Shown one piece after another: positions 20,707-35,700 of a DNA stretch of 64,000 nucleotides. The first letter of the stretch is position 1; the number at the start of each line of letters is the position of its first letter. The DNA is from Serinus canaria (lineage: Eukaryota; Chordata; Aves; Passeriformes; Fringillidae), in NCBI RefSeq assembly GCF_022539315.1, contig NC_066314.1, positions 58,203,543 to 58,267,542 on the forward strand, in the 5' to 3' direction. A program made the translations under genes and the position numbers. Under the pieces are notes generated by a model. The model was not told the DNA's origin and searched no databases. It was given only the letters and a program-made list of their open reading frames with translations.

Positions 20707-23700
20707 GAGGTAATTCCCAATGATTTAGTCCTCAACAGCTGTGGTTTGATGTCACATATATACACAGCAACCCCTATAACGCTGCCCACTGCAAGCCCTG
20801 CCTTGGTTTTTGAGTGGGGAGAATGTGATCCATCCAGGCAGGTCAGCAAATAGAGATGGAGGTAAGTTATGGAGGAAAAAGGGGAGAAAAGGATGTGAAT
20901 TAGCTCTGCTCACCTGTCTCAGAAACCGATTATTTACAAGGTCAACGACGAGGACCTAAGAATGAAAGAGCAAGAATCAAAAGGGGAAACAATTATTTCC
21001 ACCATCAGAGTTTATCCTAATCTGTAACTGCTCTGGAGGAAACACTTCCCTGCTCCTCCTACCCTCCACTGCAGCTGGAGGAGGCACCCAGCATGACCCA
21101 GGAGCACAGCCCATGTTGTGGCTTTCTAGGGATGCCACTGCAAACCACAGCTCAGCTTGGACAGCAGGAACTGTGCTCCAGGCCTGGCCCTCTGCTCTTT
21201 TACCACCCAGCAGGGTCAGAGCTTCATCCTTTCTCCCCATGTGCTGCACTGCTGTCTCCTAGGAGGCAGAGAGAGAGGGAGAGAAGACCCTCCCTCAGCA
21301 CATTCAGTCTTGCTGTGCTCACCCTTGTGCCTCAGGAATCCAATTCTTAATTATTTATTGCCTTTGTGAGGCTCCTGTGTTAATCCAAGGGGCCAGGCTG
21401 TAGCAATCACACTTAGGACTGACAGGATTTGCATGCAGCCCCTGGACAGCACTATGCAGAAACAAGTATGAACTGTAATAAAACTATCTCCTAGCCACAG
21501 CAGCCCCACAGTGGGAGATTCCAGTCCCCTGCCTTCCCAAGCTGTGGCCAAGGCAGAGCACAGACCTTTGTCTGCCTGGGGGAACACCCACCTCTGCCCT
21601 TACCCCACGCTCACGGGAGCCAGAGGATGAGAGCTCTGCTCCCTGGCACTGCCAGCTGACAGAAAACAGCTCAGCCCACAGGGAACCACCTCGAGTACAG
21701 CGTGGTGTGGATGCAGGACTCACAGTGGGGATGCAGGACTCCCTCACAGTGGGATGCAGGATTCACTCACAGTGGGGATGCAGGATTCACTCACAGGGGG
21801 GATGCAGGACTCACTCACAGTGGGATGCAGGACTCACAGGGGGGATGCAGGACTCATTCACAGTGGGGATGCAGGACTCACTCACAGTGGGATGCAGGAC
21901 TCACTCACAGGGGGGATGCAGGACTCACAGTGGGGATGCAGGATTCACTCACAGGGGGGATGCAGGACTCACTCACAGGGGGGATGCAGGACTCACTCAC
22001 AGTGGGGATGCAGGACTCACTCACAGGGGGATGCAGGATTCACTCACAGTGGGATGCAGGACTCACTCACAGTGGGATGCAGGATTCACTCACAGTGGGG
22101 ATGCAGGATTCACTCACAGTGGGATGCAGGATTCACTCACAGTGGGATGCAGGACTCACTCACAGTGGGGATGCAGGACTCACTCACAGTGGGATGCAGG
22201 ACTCACCTCCTCCACGGGCAGCTCCTTCAGGCGGGGCAGGGAGCTGGAGAGCAGGCCGATGAGGAAGGGGGTGGGCGAGCACACGATGTCAATCATGGAC
22301 GGCGGCAGCACGGGGATGTAGGTGTGCTGCCAGGTGAAGGGGTACAGTAGAGCCACCGTGGCGTGGCAACACTTGGAGAGAGTGCTGGAAGACAAAACAC
22401 AACCCAGGGCAACAGCTGATCAGTCAGGGAATGAGGGGTGCTTCCTAGAAATCAACTGCTCCCTGATTGATCTCTCTAATTACTAGGAGCTTTCCCACAT
22501 TTCCGACCCCATTTTTCAACTTCAGAAGCAATGACTTCTGAAATATGACCCCAGCCCACATTCTTATGACAAGAGATGGAATCCACTGAATCAGGGATCT
22601 GCTGCTCCAGTGTCCTGATGGAAAATATCAGACAAACACTGCATCTTCTATGTTACTACCTCTCCTTAAAGAAATGAGTTCATTCTGCGACGGCTCTCTG
22701 GCAGGAGTCAGGCAGGATATCCAGTTAGCCATGGCAGAGCTTGCCACAGGGCACCAGTTATTCATCTTTTCTGAGTCTGGAAGGATTTTTATGTGTCAAG
22801 AGAGGGGGAAGGCTAGCTGCTATAAATCCTGTGTATATATGTATATCTTGTATATCTTATGTACATAAGTATCTTATGTACATATGTACATCATATGTAT
22901 ATATGTATATGTTGCTATAAATCTTGTATATATAACTTTATTTGGTTTTACCAGCATCCAGGAAAGGAGAGGAAGGAGCCTGGTGCAGCATGCAGGAGCC
23001 ACGTGGGTTGAGAAGGATGCCCAGCTGGCTCCCATTAGACTCCATGGGAGAATTTACATTCAGCAAGCTGGGTTTATTGCTGACTTGAGAGGGAAGGGGT
23101 TTAACGGGTGTGGACTTGAGCTTGCTCTGAAAAGTGCAGCCTCCTTTCCCTCCCCACTCCAGTTAAGTTTGGTGGATGTGCATCCCTGTGCTGTGTCACT
23201 AGGGCACACTGAACAGAGTGACATGGCTGGGGGACAGCTGGCTGGTTTCCATCATGTAAGGTCAGGTTAGCAGAACAAAATTGTGGTTGCTGGGACATCA
23301 GTGTGACAGTATGAAGCAATCAGGCAACAAACATTGTTAAACTCATTATGCTTTTTGGAGATGAGGAGATCCCAGGGGAGAGGCTGGAATCTGCTTAACC
23401 TGAAAATTTTATCTGGGACTGCGACTGGTAGGGAACTAGCACTAGATGTGTGTTCTGAGAAAGTCTTCACAAAATGGGGACAGTTTCCTCTCTCTTCACT
23501 CCCAGAGGACTGTCTTTTCTAAGGCGGTACTCTGTAAAAACAGAGAAGACCTTCCAAAGGCTCTGTTACAGAGTGGTAACTTTAAATGGGAAAAAAAACT
23601 TCAGTTCCACATTGTTTTTTGGGAAGGTGTGAGTGTATCCCCCTCCCAGCATTGACTCCTCCAGGCTGCCCCTCTGTTGCTGCTCTCCAGCTGTGTCCTT

Positions 23701-26700
23701 CTGTCATCAGCTAGCCCACACCTTGCCATGTCTATCACAAATGCAAGGTAGATAATGAATCTGAGAAAAGCAAAATTTAAAAAATGAGAAAACATGGACC
23801 TAGCAAGAAACACAAACATTTAAAAAACAACAACAACAAAAAAAAAAAAAAAAAACCAAACAAACAAACAAAAAAAAAAAAAAAAAACAAAAAAAAACCC
23901 ACAAAAAAAACCACCAAAAAAACCCAAAAAAACGCACCCAGAAAAAAATCTGGGAATAATATCAAAGTAGATGATTTTTGTTGTATCTTTCATACAACTT
24001 AATCTTGAAAGGAACTGCAACAAAAGTGAATTGTGTCATCTCAGAAGTGCACTCCAAGCTAATGAAATCCTTTAAAGACCATCTCCTTCAAAGCTGTGCT
24101 ACTCATACATTTCAGGTCATGTTAGCAGATACAAAAGCAGGGGTTTCTCTTCCTCTCCATTACTGCAGAGCATATTTTCCACTCCTCGTTTCTGACTGAT
24201 AATAGAGCTGGTAATAGCAGCAGCAGCATAGTGAAAGCTCAAAGAACTGCACCTCTCATCACTTGTGCACAGCAGTAGGGCATTATCACCACCCACCATT
24301 CCTCTTCTTTGAGCAGAAGGTGAATGTGGAAGTGTTAGAAGTTTTAATTTGTCACCAATCCTCTATTTTGAAGGTGTATCCAAATTTTCTGCCTAAACAT
24401 GGGACCTGAATTTACAGACAGCATGTGAAAACCCATGGAGAACATCTCTGAGCCCAGGTAGCTCCACAGAGGAACAGTGAGCAGCTGAAGTACGTGGTTA
24501 TTTATGGCATGGTGAGATATTATGGCAAGCTGTCTCCTGCTATATTTATGGTGCCTTGTTCTTGCCTCAGCCCAGTGAGTACACATGGTACGTGAGAGAT
24601 CGAGTGGGAGGAGAGATGGCTGAGCTCCAGTGAGTGCAAGTCAAAGGCAGGGCTGTGTTAAGTCTGAAATTGTACACACCAGGCAGTGGGAAGTAAAGAT
24701 AACTTCCCCTTCCACCCTTCCATCTGTGCATGACTCAACACCTCCAGGGTGAAACCCACTGATCTCTGCTCCCAAACATTTCTCACTGGAAGACCTTTCC
24801 AGGGAACAATACTGGTAGGGTTGAGGTCTGTGTGCCTCTCTTGTAAGCAGAGCAGTTCAGGCATGGACACAGAGGAGGTATCACTGAGGTACCATTTTCA
24901 CATATCAGACTTGCTCTGCATGGAGTCTCAGGGAGCTGCAGGTTGCCAGGAGCCCAGGAGAACTGTGGCCATCTAGAGTGACTCAAGCCTAACATCTCTC
25001 TTTCTCTTGCATTTGGCACTGCAACAAGCACTAAGGGACTGCTGACTCACACCAGGCTGATGAGCCTTGCAAAAGAATCCAGCTTGATAAATCTCTTTTA
25101 TGCCACCTGTGTGTCTCTTCAGCCAGCAGCCACGTGACTGCAGTGTGCTGTGTGTCAGGAGCCACCCTCAGGCCACACAGGTTCAGTCCAGCTGTTCAAA
25201 CAGGACACAGGCACCACTTTCTAAGGCTTTTGGTTTCATGAGTAGCCTTTAAAATGCTGCAGGTCTTTGAAGAACACTTTCAAGACACTGAGCACATTTT
25301 CAGGCGTTCATTCAGCCTTCTGCAGGGAACACGGTAGAGCTGCATGTTGCTCACAGTTGAGACTGAGATGTCAAGGCTAGTACTGAGGCTAAAAAGCACT
25401 GAGTACACAGGAGCTTCAGAGCCCTCCCTAAAGGGCTGATTTGGGTAGGGACTGGCACACAGATCTCTCTGGGTAAGCATTCCCTTGGTCAGAGCCATGA
25501 TACTGCAGCAACCTGTGACACTTGTTTGCTTAATGGGACTTCCCAGCACGCAGCACAAGCCCAGCACACAGCACCCTGGGAACCTGCTTCTTCTTGGGAG
25601 CCACCTTGAACACAGGTGGCCAATACAGACGGCTGAAACTACATAGAAACCCTTTTTCCTCTCCTGGGAAAACTTGCTCCAAGACTAGCTTGACTTGCTC
25701 TAAAAGACACCTTGACAAGTTGCAACAGCTTCTGTGGAGGGACACTGGCTGTTCAGCCTGGTTGCTTTCCACTCCAAAGGCAAGCATATGTGATAAAAAG
25801 CCTCCAAAGCTGACTCCCTCTTTGGGCTTAGGATCTGCATGATTTCTGAAAAATCCCATTGAATCAAACATCCAGCTGTAGTTTAATGCCAGGAAGTCCT
25901 GTGGTCCCTGCACTAACCAAACTGCCCAAAATATGCTGGCATTTGGCAATTTAAGACTATTTGAATATTTTTTTTTTTTTAATAAGATCTGCCACAGTAG
26001 GATTTGTTTTACAAACACCTTCAGATTTCTGACACTGTGTCACATCTGGAGTTACTTATGATGAATTACAGTTCTGGTTTACAACATTTAGCAGGCACAG
26101 GAGCTTCCAAGCATTGTCCCATGACTTCACACAGCACTGCTGCAAATCCCACCAGGAGGATGCCAAGTTCCACCAGCACTCTCTGGGGACCCTCTCTAAC
26201 TCCACAACGTGGCAGGTTTGTGCAGGTGAAGAAATGAGTATTAAGATGATCTGAGGAGACAACACTATTATCAAACTTATCCTTGGGTTTCTTCTTCTCC
26301 CTAATCACTGGGCAAAAAGGGAAAAACCTGCAAGGCTGATATTCACAGCCCCAGATTTGTTTTTGTAGCACATGGTAAAGGGCTCTTCCTGATGATTAAT
26401 TACCTTTTGCTGGGGATGACCACATTTAAAGTGTCTACTCTAATTCTTTCAGATCTGCCTTTGATAACAATGACCACTTTGTGTTGTTGATACAGCTGTG
26501 GTTTCTGGCAGAGACAGAGGCAATTGCTTGAGTTGGTCAGATCCACAACAAGCTTTTGAGATCTGGAAAAAGGAGGTTTTGATTTTAAGGCTGTGCAAGC
26601 TTTTCTTTTTAAAAAGCCTTCTGAATCACAAGATCTCCTGCTCAGGCCACTAAAAACTGCCCAGCTTGAGGTACCTTGTGACATCAGGTGATTTTAGCTG

Positions 26701-29700
26701 AAGGATGCCTTCTAAAAGGTTGTTTGGCAGTGCCTGGAGCTGCATGCCAGGCAACATCCCTTTGAAACAAAAGCAGCTCTCATGGTGCAGTGTCTAAGCC
26801 ATGCCACTGTGTCCACTGCCCCAGGACTAAAGTTAACATTGCAGGGATGAACAAAAGCTGGGGGAAGACCAACACAGTTTTAACAAAGTCATTTTCCTGG
26901 GTTGTGAGGCAATGTATACTCCAGTATCCATGGTGACAGGGAAAAAAACCCACGCAAAAACTAATAAATCAAATTCTTTCCTTTTCCGCTGCCAAGCTGT
27001 GGATTGACAGGTATTTAAACACTCAATGCTCATTCTAAAGATGGAAAAGACAAAGTTTTTCACTTGCTCTACACTTGTTAGAAGCATTTTTTGGCTCAGC
27101 TTGAAAACATTTCACAGTTCATGCAGTATTTGGCAGGAGACCTTTCAGCTTTCTTTTCCCACAGACTGATTTTATAGCAATTAAAGGATGTAAATAAATT
27201 GTACATATCATTTCTCTGTCCCTCACACCCAGACACACCTTTTCAAACGTGGACAGATAGTTATTGATAGTACCCACATGAAGAACTACAAGCGTTAATG
27301 ATAAATGTAATTTATTGTGCATCTTTCACTGTGTCACCTGCACTCTTCCCATTAATCCATCTCAGCTGGATTATTTCTAGCATTCCTAACCTCTGAGCAG
27401 TTTCCAACAGCTGCTTTTATAGTTTTTTTCCTTCTCTTCAGCTATTTCCAAAGAGTGTTTCTTATCTTTCCTCTCAAATTGGCATTTTCACTCCTAAAGT
27501 GAATTCTGCTTAATACTCATTGAGGTCAATGTATTCCTGTCCCAGAAAAACATAATTTGGACAGAAGATCCTGTATCTACAATAGCATCAGCTTTTAAAA
27601 CATGGAAGGTCCACCTATGAGTAGAAGAGACTGTTCACCATAGGAAAGGCTCACAGTGCCAGTCCATTCAAGTCACTGAACTGGATTAAAATACAGAAGT
27701 TATTTAATTTTGAGGGATATTTTCTTTGTTTTCGGCATTTCACATCCTTACAGTCCTTTGGGATAATTTCCAATAATAATAATTTTTGCTCCACAAGAAT
27801 AAGCTAGAGAAACTTCATATTTTGTAAGAGGAAAAGAAAAAGACTCTCCTGAAATTGCTCAGAGCAAGGTCTTCTCAGAAACATCAAATATTTAAAGTCT
27901 TACAGAGAGCTGGCAAATCTATGGTAAATATTTGAATCTGAGCCCTGTGGTCTAACAGACCCTGGATCTTTTAAACATGACAATTCCTTTTTCACAGGGA
28001 AAAAAAAAAGCTGTTTATAAGTTATTTAGAGATTCTAGAAACTATGATTCTATAGCTCTCTCCCACTCTCTTTACTGCCTGCACAGCTGGATTAATTCCT
28101 AAGGACCCTAGGTATCCTGACAAAAGATACAGGGGTGGGAAATGAGCACCAAAACCCATCAAGGTGCTTTCAATTACAGATATCACATCCCATGCTCAGA
28201 ATAGAGTGTTGTGCTGCCATGTAAAGACAGGATAGGAAAAGATTTGTTAAACAAATGTTCATTCTGAAGTGATGTCTCAACCCCCCCATCAAAAAATTCC
28301 CTGCCATTTCCTGATACCACCCAGCTCTCATGTAGAGATTACAATGTCAATCTGTGTCCTTAAAATTTTTTCTTAGAATGTAAAATTTATCCTACAAAAG
28401 AAGAGAAAAATATTTGAGAGCCTGTTACCATAGATTATGTCATAAATCATATATCTTACATAGAGATGTAGTGTTTGGATGAATTCTCTCACTTTCAATA
28501 CAAATCTAAATGTTCTGCATGAAAAGTGTGGTTAAAGTATCCAGAATACCAAGTTTCTACACACATAACATATCAGTAATTATAAAGAGGCAAATTTTCC
28601 CCTTTCTGAACCAAGACATCTGCAAGCAGCCAGTGCTGCAGCTTCCCTCTCCCCAGCCTTTCTATTGCTATGATGAGGCTGCCTGAGCTGTGCCCACAGA
28701 GAGCCCCGGATCCATGCAGAATGAATTTTCCCCCTTCATTTTCCTCTAGAAGGGGCCTCTCCATTCTCTGCCCCAGTGCTCAGTCCCAGAGCTGCAGGCT
28801 GCTGCCTGGAAGTTGTGAAAACAGACAGCTTAGGGGCACTGTACACTCCTGAAACCTGAGCGTGCTCCTCAGTGTCATTACTCATCCAGGCAGCTTTCCT
28901 TTCCCCAGCCTTGGCGAACTTTCCTCCCTGAATCCTCAAGTGCTTCAAGGGCTGGAGAGCTGCCAGCCACCAGCTGCACAAGATCTTAAAGAAACCCAGA
29001 CCCATTTTCATCATTTAGGGGAGCAAACAAATACATTTTTAAAAGAGCAAATTGAGCAGATTCAAAATAGAAGGGGGAACTCCTCTGTCTTGTTTCCCCT
29101 CCTCATTTCCCCTCCCTCATTTCCCCATTTTGCCACATCCTCTGTTTTCATCCCCAAAAGAAAAAAAAAGTCTTTGGAAACCAATATGAAAATACAAGCA
29201 GAAAAATCAAGACTTTGTGACATCAGGGAACGCAGAAGGAACAGTGATCTCTGCACAAGGCTTGATCTCTGCAAACCCGAGCACAGCTCAGCAGGGAACA
29301 GTGCAGCATGATGGAGAAAAGGGAGGGGTTTTGCTTCCTTAGCACCAGGGATCTGAAATTATCTGGAGGAAGTGGAATTTGGTTCTCCTTGGGGACGAGA
29401 AGCAGCACTTTTTGCAAGCTGCAAAATGAAATTATGGTTCATGGCCTGAGTTCCCAATTCCTGGGAAGAACAGCCCTATTCACATCGTAACGAGGTTGAA
29501 AAGGGCAGAGAAGAAAAAGAACAAAGCAGAGAGATTTGTCACTGCAGCCTTCCCAGCCTCCCTTCCTTGCCAGCATTTTCTTAAGGGGAATGCAAGAGGG
29601 TACCTGAGCTTGTCTGCAATAAAGATCACCCTCCTTTCCAGCAGCAAGGAGGCAAAGACTCTGCTCAGGTGCCGCACGCTCAGGGAGGTGAACAAGGACT

Positions 29701-32700
29701 CGAAATCGACGTGCTCCAGCCTGGAGTCCAGGGGCCGCCGCAGCTCGATGACCTGGGGGGACAAAAAGAGCACAGATGAGTTCCTGGTGCCACCCAGAGC
29801 CTGCCAAGCAAGGACCCAGGAGGCCTTTTCACAGCCAGCAGCCCTCACTGACTGCTGGTGAGCACCGCACAGCAGTCAGTCCTCAACCACAGTCCTTCCA
29901 AAGGCCTCCCATAAATCCTTCTTCCAGATGAAGATGATCCAGAGTCCACTCCAATAGGCACAGCATGAGATCAACCACTAGTTCTTCCCAGTGGACTGAG
30001 GACAGCGAGCTCTTCGTAAGGGGGAAAACTAGTTTGTGTCCAGCTAGGAGTGGTTTTCAGGCTTTCTGGTATTCAGGCAGCAGAATGTCATGGAGCCTTT
30101 CAAATCTACACTCTGACTTTTACAGTTAGGATTTATTTATTTTTAACTGCAAGAATCTGGATGCCTAACCTCCTGACCATAATTTTTTTATATCAGTTAC
30201 AGACAAGAGCAACATGGGTATTTTTCTTTGTTCATATCTACTTAAATAATGCCTGTCATAGCACCTTAGCACTTCATACTCCTTATCTTAGACAGATGCT
30301 TATCTAAATTATTTTTGAAAGCCTCCAACACCACACATTTCATAAATCCCACAAGAAAATTAGTTCTGAACTACCCTCACCAACACCAAGCCTGCAGCTG
30401 AAACATGTCAGTGGCAAATTACTTCAATTACTTGTTGTCTTACTCTCAGTATACACTGAGAGCAACTGGTCACATTCTTCTCTGTAGGAAACTTCTTGTG
30501 TATTGAACGGGTATCACGTGTCTTCCTTTGTCTTTGTTTTCTATATTAAATAAACAATTTTCTCAAGCTTTGCCTGTATTTTCTAGACCACTTAGTAAAT
30601 AGAACTACCCTTCTGGGGCTTTCTCCTAGTGGGTGCATGTTTTGGAAAATGATACTCCAAAGAAAATTCCATCAACACAGGAAAGCAGAAAATCTGCTTT
30701 CCTTTATTATTCATCCCTTCACTTGCTTTCACAATGAAGGATTTTGTCTAAATAATACCACACTGTTACTTTGCTCACTTTATGGCTCACTGTGCCACCA
30801 GATCCTTCTCTGAAGTACTGTTGCTCACTCAGTTACTTTCATGTTGCATTAGACTGCTCCTTTCTTCCTGCCAGCATTTTGCTCTTGTCCATATTGGTTT
30901 TCCCACCAGATGTTCCATTTACAGAATCACAGAATCATTTAGACTGGAAAAGATCTCTAAGATCATTGAGTCCAACTGATCACTACCATGACATCCACAG
31001 TGCCACATCCAGTCATTTCTTGAAAACTTGAACATGTTTCTTGAATTCAGGGGAGTGGGGCACTTTGACTTTTAATCCCTTACTCTCTCCAAAGTGCCTG
31101 CCCCCATCCCAGTGCTGAACTGTGTAAATGTGGAGTTTATGCCATCAATCAGATAATTAATGAACAGAATCCCAGACACAAACCAGCCACAACATTCTCA
31201 CAGCACACCACTGGGACTTTGCTCCTCCAGCACACATTTTTAACCAGCTTTGCATGTTCTCTGCAGTAATGTCATTTAGTTGGGACTGTTTCCAGTTGGG
31301 TTGAGGAGAATGTCATTGTGTAGTGCTCTGCTGAAAGCCTGCAGACACAACTTTATCAACTTGTTCTCCTTCCTCCCTCTCACATTCAAGGCATACCAAG
31401 CCCTGCAGCAAGTAAGGCCAAAACTACCTTCAATTTGTCTCCCTTCATCCTCCCACAGCCCTTCAATGCCATGCCCTAAAGTTCTGCACTCTTACAACCC
31501 TCCTGCTGTCCTCACACCACATTGTGTGGGATGCAACACAGATCCTCGCCTCCACACTGTGAAGATGCCATTCTCAAAGGCTGCAACATTAGCCTGGTGT
31601 GGTTGCAAGGATTTTTTGACCTGATCCACACAAACAGAGATTCTGTATTAAGGCTGCTGGAGCACATTGTTCAAACCTGTCATTGGGAAGTTAAGTGTGG
31701 TGCCCTTGAGCAGGTCCAAGGCCATATGCTGGGCAGCACAGGACCTACTGTCTGTGCCTCCTGGCCTCAAGGCCAATGTCCTGGCTCCTTTTGCTATATT
31801 AGGCTGGGTGCTTACATCCATTTTTACCATAGGATTTCCATTTTGATTCTGAGTCACTGAAGTTTCCATACAACCCCTCTGGTCCCCTGTTTTACACCCC
31901 AGTTTCCCCCCACAGCTGACAGATCATCTGTTCTTGAAGATCCCCAATGCTATGCTAAGGTCCCAACTTTCAGTTGCTAGTCCTGCACCATTTGCTGGCC
32001 TGTCTCCCTCTCTCTAGGAAGTGTCTTTACCTCTGTTCCTGAGCCTGGCAAGAAGTTCTTGACTGTAATGGTCCTGCCCAGAGCTGGGAAAGGTGCCTCC
32101 ATGACACTCCTCATGAGAGGCTGCACCAGGGCTGGGGAAATGCCCCGTCTCTTCTCAACCTCATCCAAGATCTGAAATAAAGGCATGAAGACACAAAACC
32201 ATGCAAATCAGGAGGAGAGAGATAACACCAGGAATGAAGCGCACCAGTATCTATCTATGTCCTCTCCTTAATCCAGTATAGACACGGAGCTGTGTGTCAA
32301 AAGAAAGAAGGCAAAAGGTGCAACTGAAGACCCTGGAGTTCTTTTATCTGAAGAAACACAGCTCCAGTGAAGCTGAAAATTTGCAAACTCCCCACTACAC
32401 TCAGAGTCAGGACTCCATCTTTTAACCCCTCTTGCATTCTGGAAGTTGTGCTGAAGGGTGTAGGCAAGAGCTGACAATCTAGTTTTCCTATTAACTGTGC
32501 TTTTGCTAGGTTCTGGAATTAGCATGTGATTGCCTCACCAAATCTTTCAGATCCTTTCTTCAGCTATCAGCTTCCCCGATCCCCATTCATTCAGGTGCTG
32601 GCTTCACTCTCAGGTCCCTCTTCACCTACAGCACAAATTCCATCTCTTTCTCCCCCCTCACCTTAGAGAAGAGATTGAAGCATCCAAGGCGACTCACAAT

Positions 32701-35700
32701 GCAGTAAACTTCTGGGAGACGCTTTCCTTTTCCACTGGGCTTTCCAGACAAACACACACACAAAGAAACCAAGGAAATGTCAGAGTTGCAACTACTGCAA
32801 AGATAGAGTGACTGGTCTCTTAGTTGTGCATTTCACTGGCTGGATCAGAAACTGGCAGGCATTTGACAGTATGGTGATGATGACAGCCTGACTCAAACCC
32901 TGGTACACCAGAAACAGGGAGGAGAAATGGGCACATCCACAGTGTGGTCCCAGCTTACCTACATCAAATGACAAAGGCAGAGCAGACTGATCTACAGAGA
33001 AAACTCTGAACCTACAGGACCAGCACAGGTTTAGACAGCTGTTTAATAGGTATCCAAACCTAAAGAGGATAAACCCTGTCTTCAGCTTCGGGGGTGATAC
33101 ACCAGTCCATGGCCATGGTAAAGTGCAGGTGCAAGGAAAATGCAAGAAAGCTATGTCTGGAGTGGAGGATGGGACAAGGAGAGGGACCTTGGCACTGATA
33201 GAAGAGAGCAAAGCTGCTCTGTTGCCGCTCTTTTCACTCCACACAAGAGCAACAACCTTCTACTTTCCCGAATGGGTGCCAGTTACACCAACCCCTCCAG
33301 AAGGCTGCACCACTAGGAAAAGGAAAAAACTCAGGGATAATTACCAGCAGCCTCCTACAATACCCAAATCGCCTGCTTCCATCTTCCCCCGTCAGGACAA
33401 AGGAGAATGTCTCACTGCAGAAAGAGAAACCAAAATGACAAGATACCCATCAGCCTCATTACCAGTCCCAGACATACAAATCCAATAAACCCCCAGTATT
33501 TCTGAATTTCCTATCCACCCCTCTCAGAGTTCTGCCCAATCTTCTACCGTAACAGCTCTTGCATTTAATTAGCTGGATATAGAAATCTGTTTCTCATGAA
33601 TCAGGATACAAAGTACAGTACTTACCTGGCAAATTGATGGATGGGGGCCCAGTCCTTTGCATCAGGGAAGCAAAACTGGGGAATAGCTTTCAACTGATCT
33701 TCTGCCTCACGCATGAATTTGAACGAGCGCTCAAGCTAGCAGAATAGATAGAAGGAATGTTTCCAATTAGTCATGTGGGGATGGAATGACTTCAAATATT
33801 TTTCCTGTGACAAATGAAGAGGTGATGACAGAGGCTAAGCTTCTGCCTGGAAGACATTAAAATTTCTGTGATTCTGGCTCACCTAATCTTTAGATATCTC
33901 AAGGTAACTCTGTGCCCCCAATTCCACCAAGGCCTCTCTCTGCAGCACCTGCTTCTGCCGTATTGTGTCTCTAATTTGGGACACACCTTCCAGCAAGGGG
34001 AAAGAGAACTGAAGTCTGAGGGGAGCTGTGGTCACATCCCATTCACAAACACTCTGTCACACTGGCTCTGTGTTTCTCCCATTCCTCCTTCCCCATTTTG
34101 AGCTAGGTTATCACCAAAAGCTGTTCCTTCCCTTTCAGAACATGTATCTTCTCCCAGCCATCAGTTATCTTGAAAGTGCAAAGGGGGAGAAAGGAATAGC
34201 TATATAAAAGTCATAGCCAAGGGCAGGAAAAGATCTAAATCAGCTGCTCTTTCAGGAGTGAGCAATGCCATGACAATTCTCAGGCAGTGACTGAAGCCCT
34301 CCCGCTATTTTCAGTCTCCCTCAATGCTGACACAGCAGAGGGTCACTGACACAACATGTGCTCAGCAGAGAAGCTGCAGCTCCTCCAGCGCTCCAAGTGC
34401 CCCACACAATCCGAGACAGACCTTCAGTGGGAACTGCTGGGTGACCTCAGGGATGTAGGCAGCCCCAGCCTGCTTCTTGTGCAGCGACACCACGACAAAG
34501 TACTCGAAGAGCTGCCTCTCCTGGTACTCGATCAGGTCCCGCTCCAGGGTCTGGTACCGCGGCGTTTGCTTCAGCCGCGACTTCACGTGCACCAGGCGCT
34601 GGCTGTGAGCTGCAGAAACACATGGAGAGCCTGCCTTGGTCTGGCTCTGCACAGACTGAGGGATAAACCTGGAATCACCTCACTGCAGCAGCTTTCTCAG
34701 TGGCTGGCTAAGAGGTGGGAACCATTTGGAAGCTGCACTACAAATATTGACAGAGATGGACCATAATCTTGTGCCATCACCCTGAAGAACTGTGACAGCA
34801 GAAGGATTTCATGGATAGCTTTTACAGCCCAAGCTGAGATCCATGTAGGACACGATGTAACAGATAATGTCCAGCCACTCATTCTAGCACTCATTTATGC
34901 ACTTTGCAAAGCTAGCGCAGTGAGGTGATTGACCACCTTTGTTCAGAGGAGGCTGTGGGCAGCAATCCCCACGGTTTTAGGAGACCAGCACCTGGGTCAG
35001 GCCAGGGCTGTGCTGTCTGAGTAACGCTGGGGACTCCCAGCTCCAGCACACAGGCTGGGCTGTAGGCCAACAACAGAAAACATGAGAAAAGAGGTGCCAG
35101 TGAAAAATGCTGGCTCATGCCGGTTCTTCCTGTGCCTAAAATGAATCTCTCAGTGCCATGCTTCTACAAGTTCACCAAGACAATGGGAAAACAAGCAAGC
35201 TGTAACTGCAACACACACATGAGCCATGGGACAATAAACATTCCAGCATGGAAAGTAATGAAAAGTTGCCTGCTGAGAAGAGACCAGATGAAATTCCCTG
35301 AGACCACCCCCTGCTTCATTTTACAGTTGCATCCCAAATTAAATCTCCATGATGTCTCCCTTATCCCTGCTACAAAAGAAAGAAAGAACTAACTACAAGC
35401 AGAGACTACAGCACGTTCTCACAGCTTTGCTTTTTGGGAAGGTAGGTGGCAATGCAACTTTTTGATGGAAACAACCACCAGAGAGACACTATAGGAACTC
35501 CAATACATAAGATATCTGCTTGGGAGACAGGACTTCCTGAGAGATGGGATATACTTGTGGATCTTTCGCCTGTTGAAGTTGTGCCACTCACGGACTATTC
35601 CAGACAATGAAATTTAAGGCAATCTTGAGGTGCCTCTCAAATCAGAAAGTGTAACAAACCCTGGGCAGTTAAGACCCTGGAAAGATGGCTTAGAGTCCTT

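Larger units (their letters stand above)
22385..29603 (-). other. DENND2A: DENND2A intron 12 (7.2 kb)
   Basis: Contains the AT microsatellite (22828-22934), the A-rich tract (23821-23945) and a T13 run at 25968-25980. Bases 26700-28600 are A+T-rich with no repeat family I recognise and no open frame with coding character. Confidence 0.6.

Noticed and set aside
21702..22350. Overlapping plus-strand open frames of about 190-200 codons coding repeated M-Q-D-S-L-T type peptides
   Set aside because: They are artefacts of the minisatellite: the 23-bp unit without stops keeps all three plus frames open. They run antisense into DENND2A exon 13.
23784..24023. Open frames coding Lys-rich or Phe-rich proteins
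   Set aside because: They are translations of the A-rich low-complexity tract, with no splice or start context.
32740..33625. Apparent loss of the uDENN core exon of DENND2A
   Set aside because: At first no open frame with an ATG covered it, but a 70-bp exon with good splice sites was found at 33345-33414 and restores the full domain.
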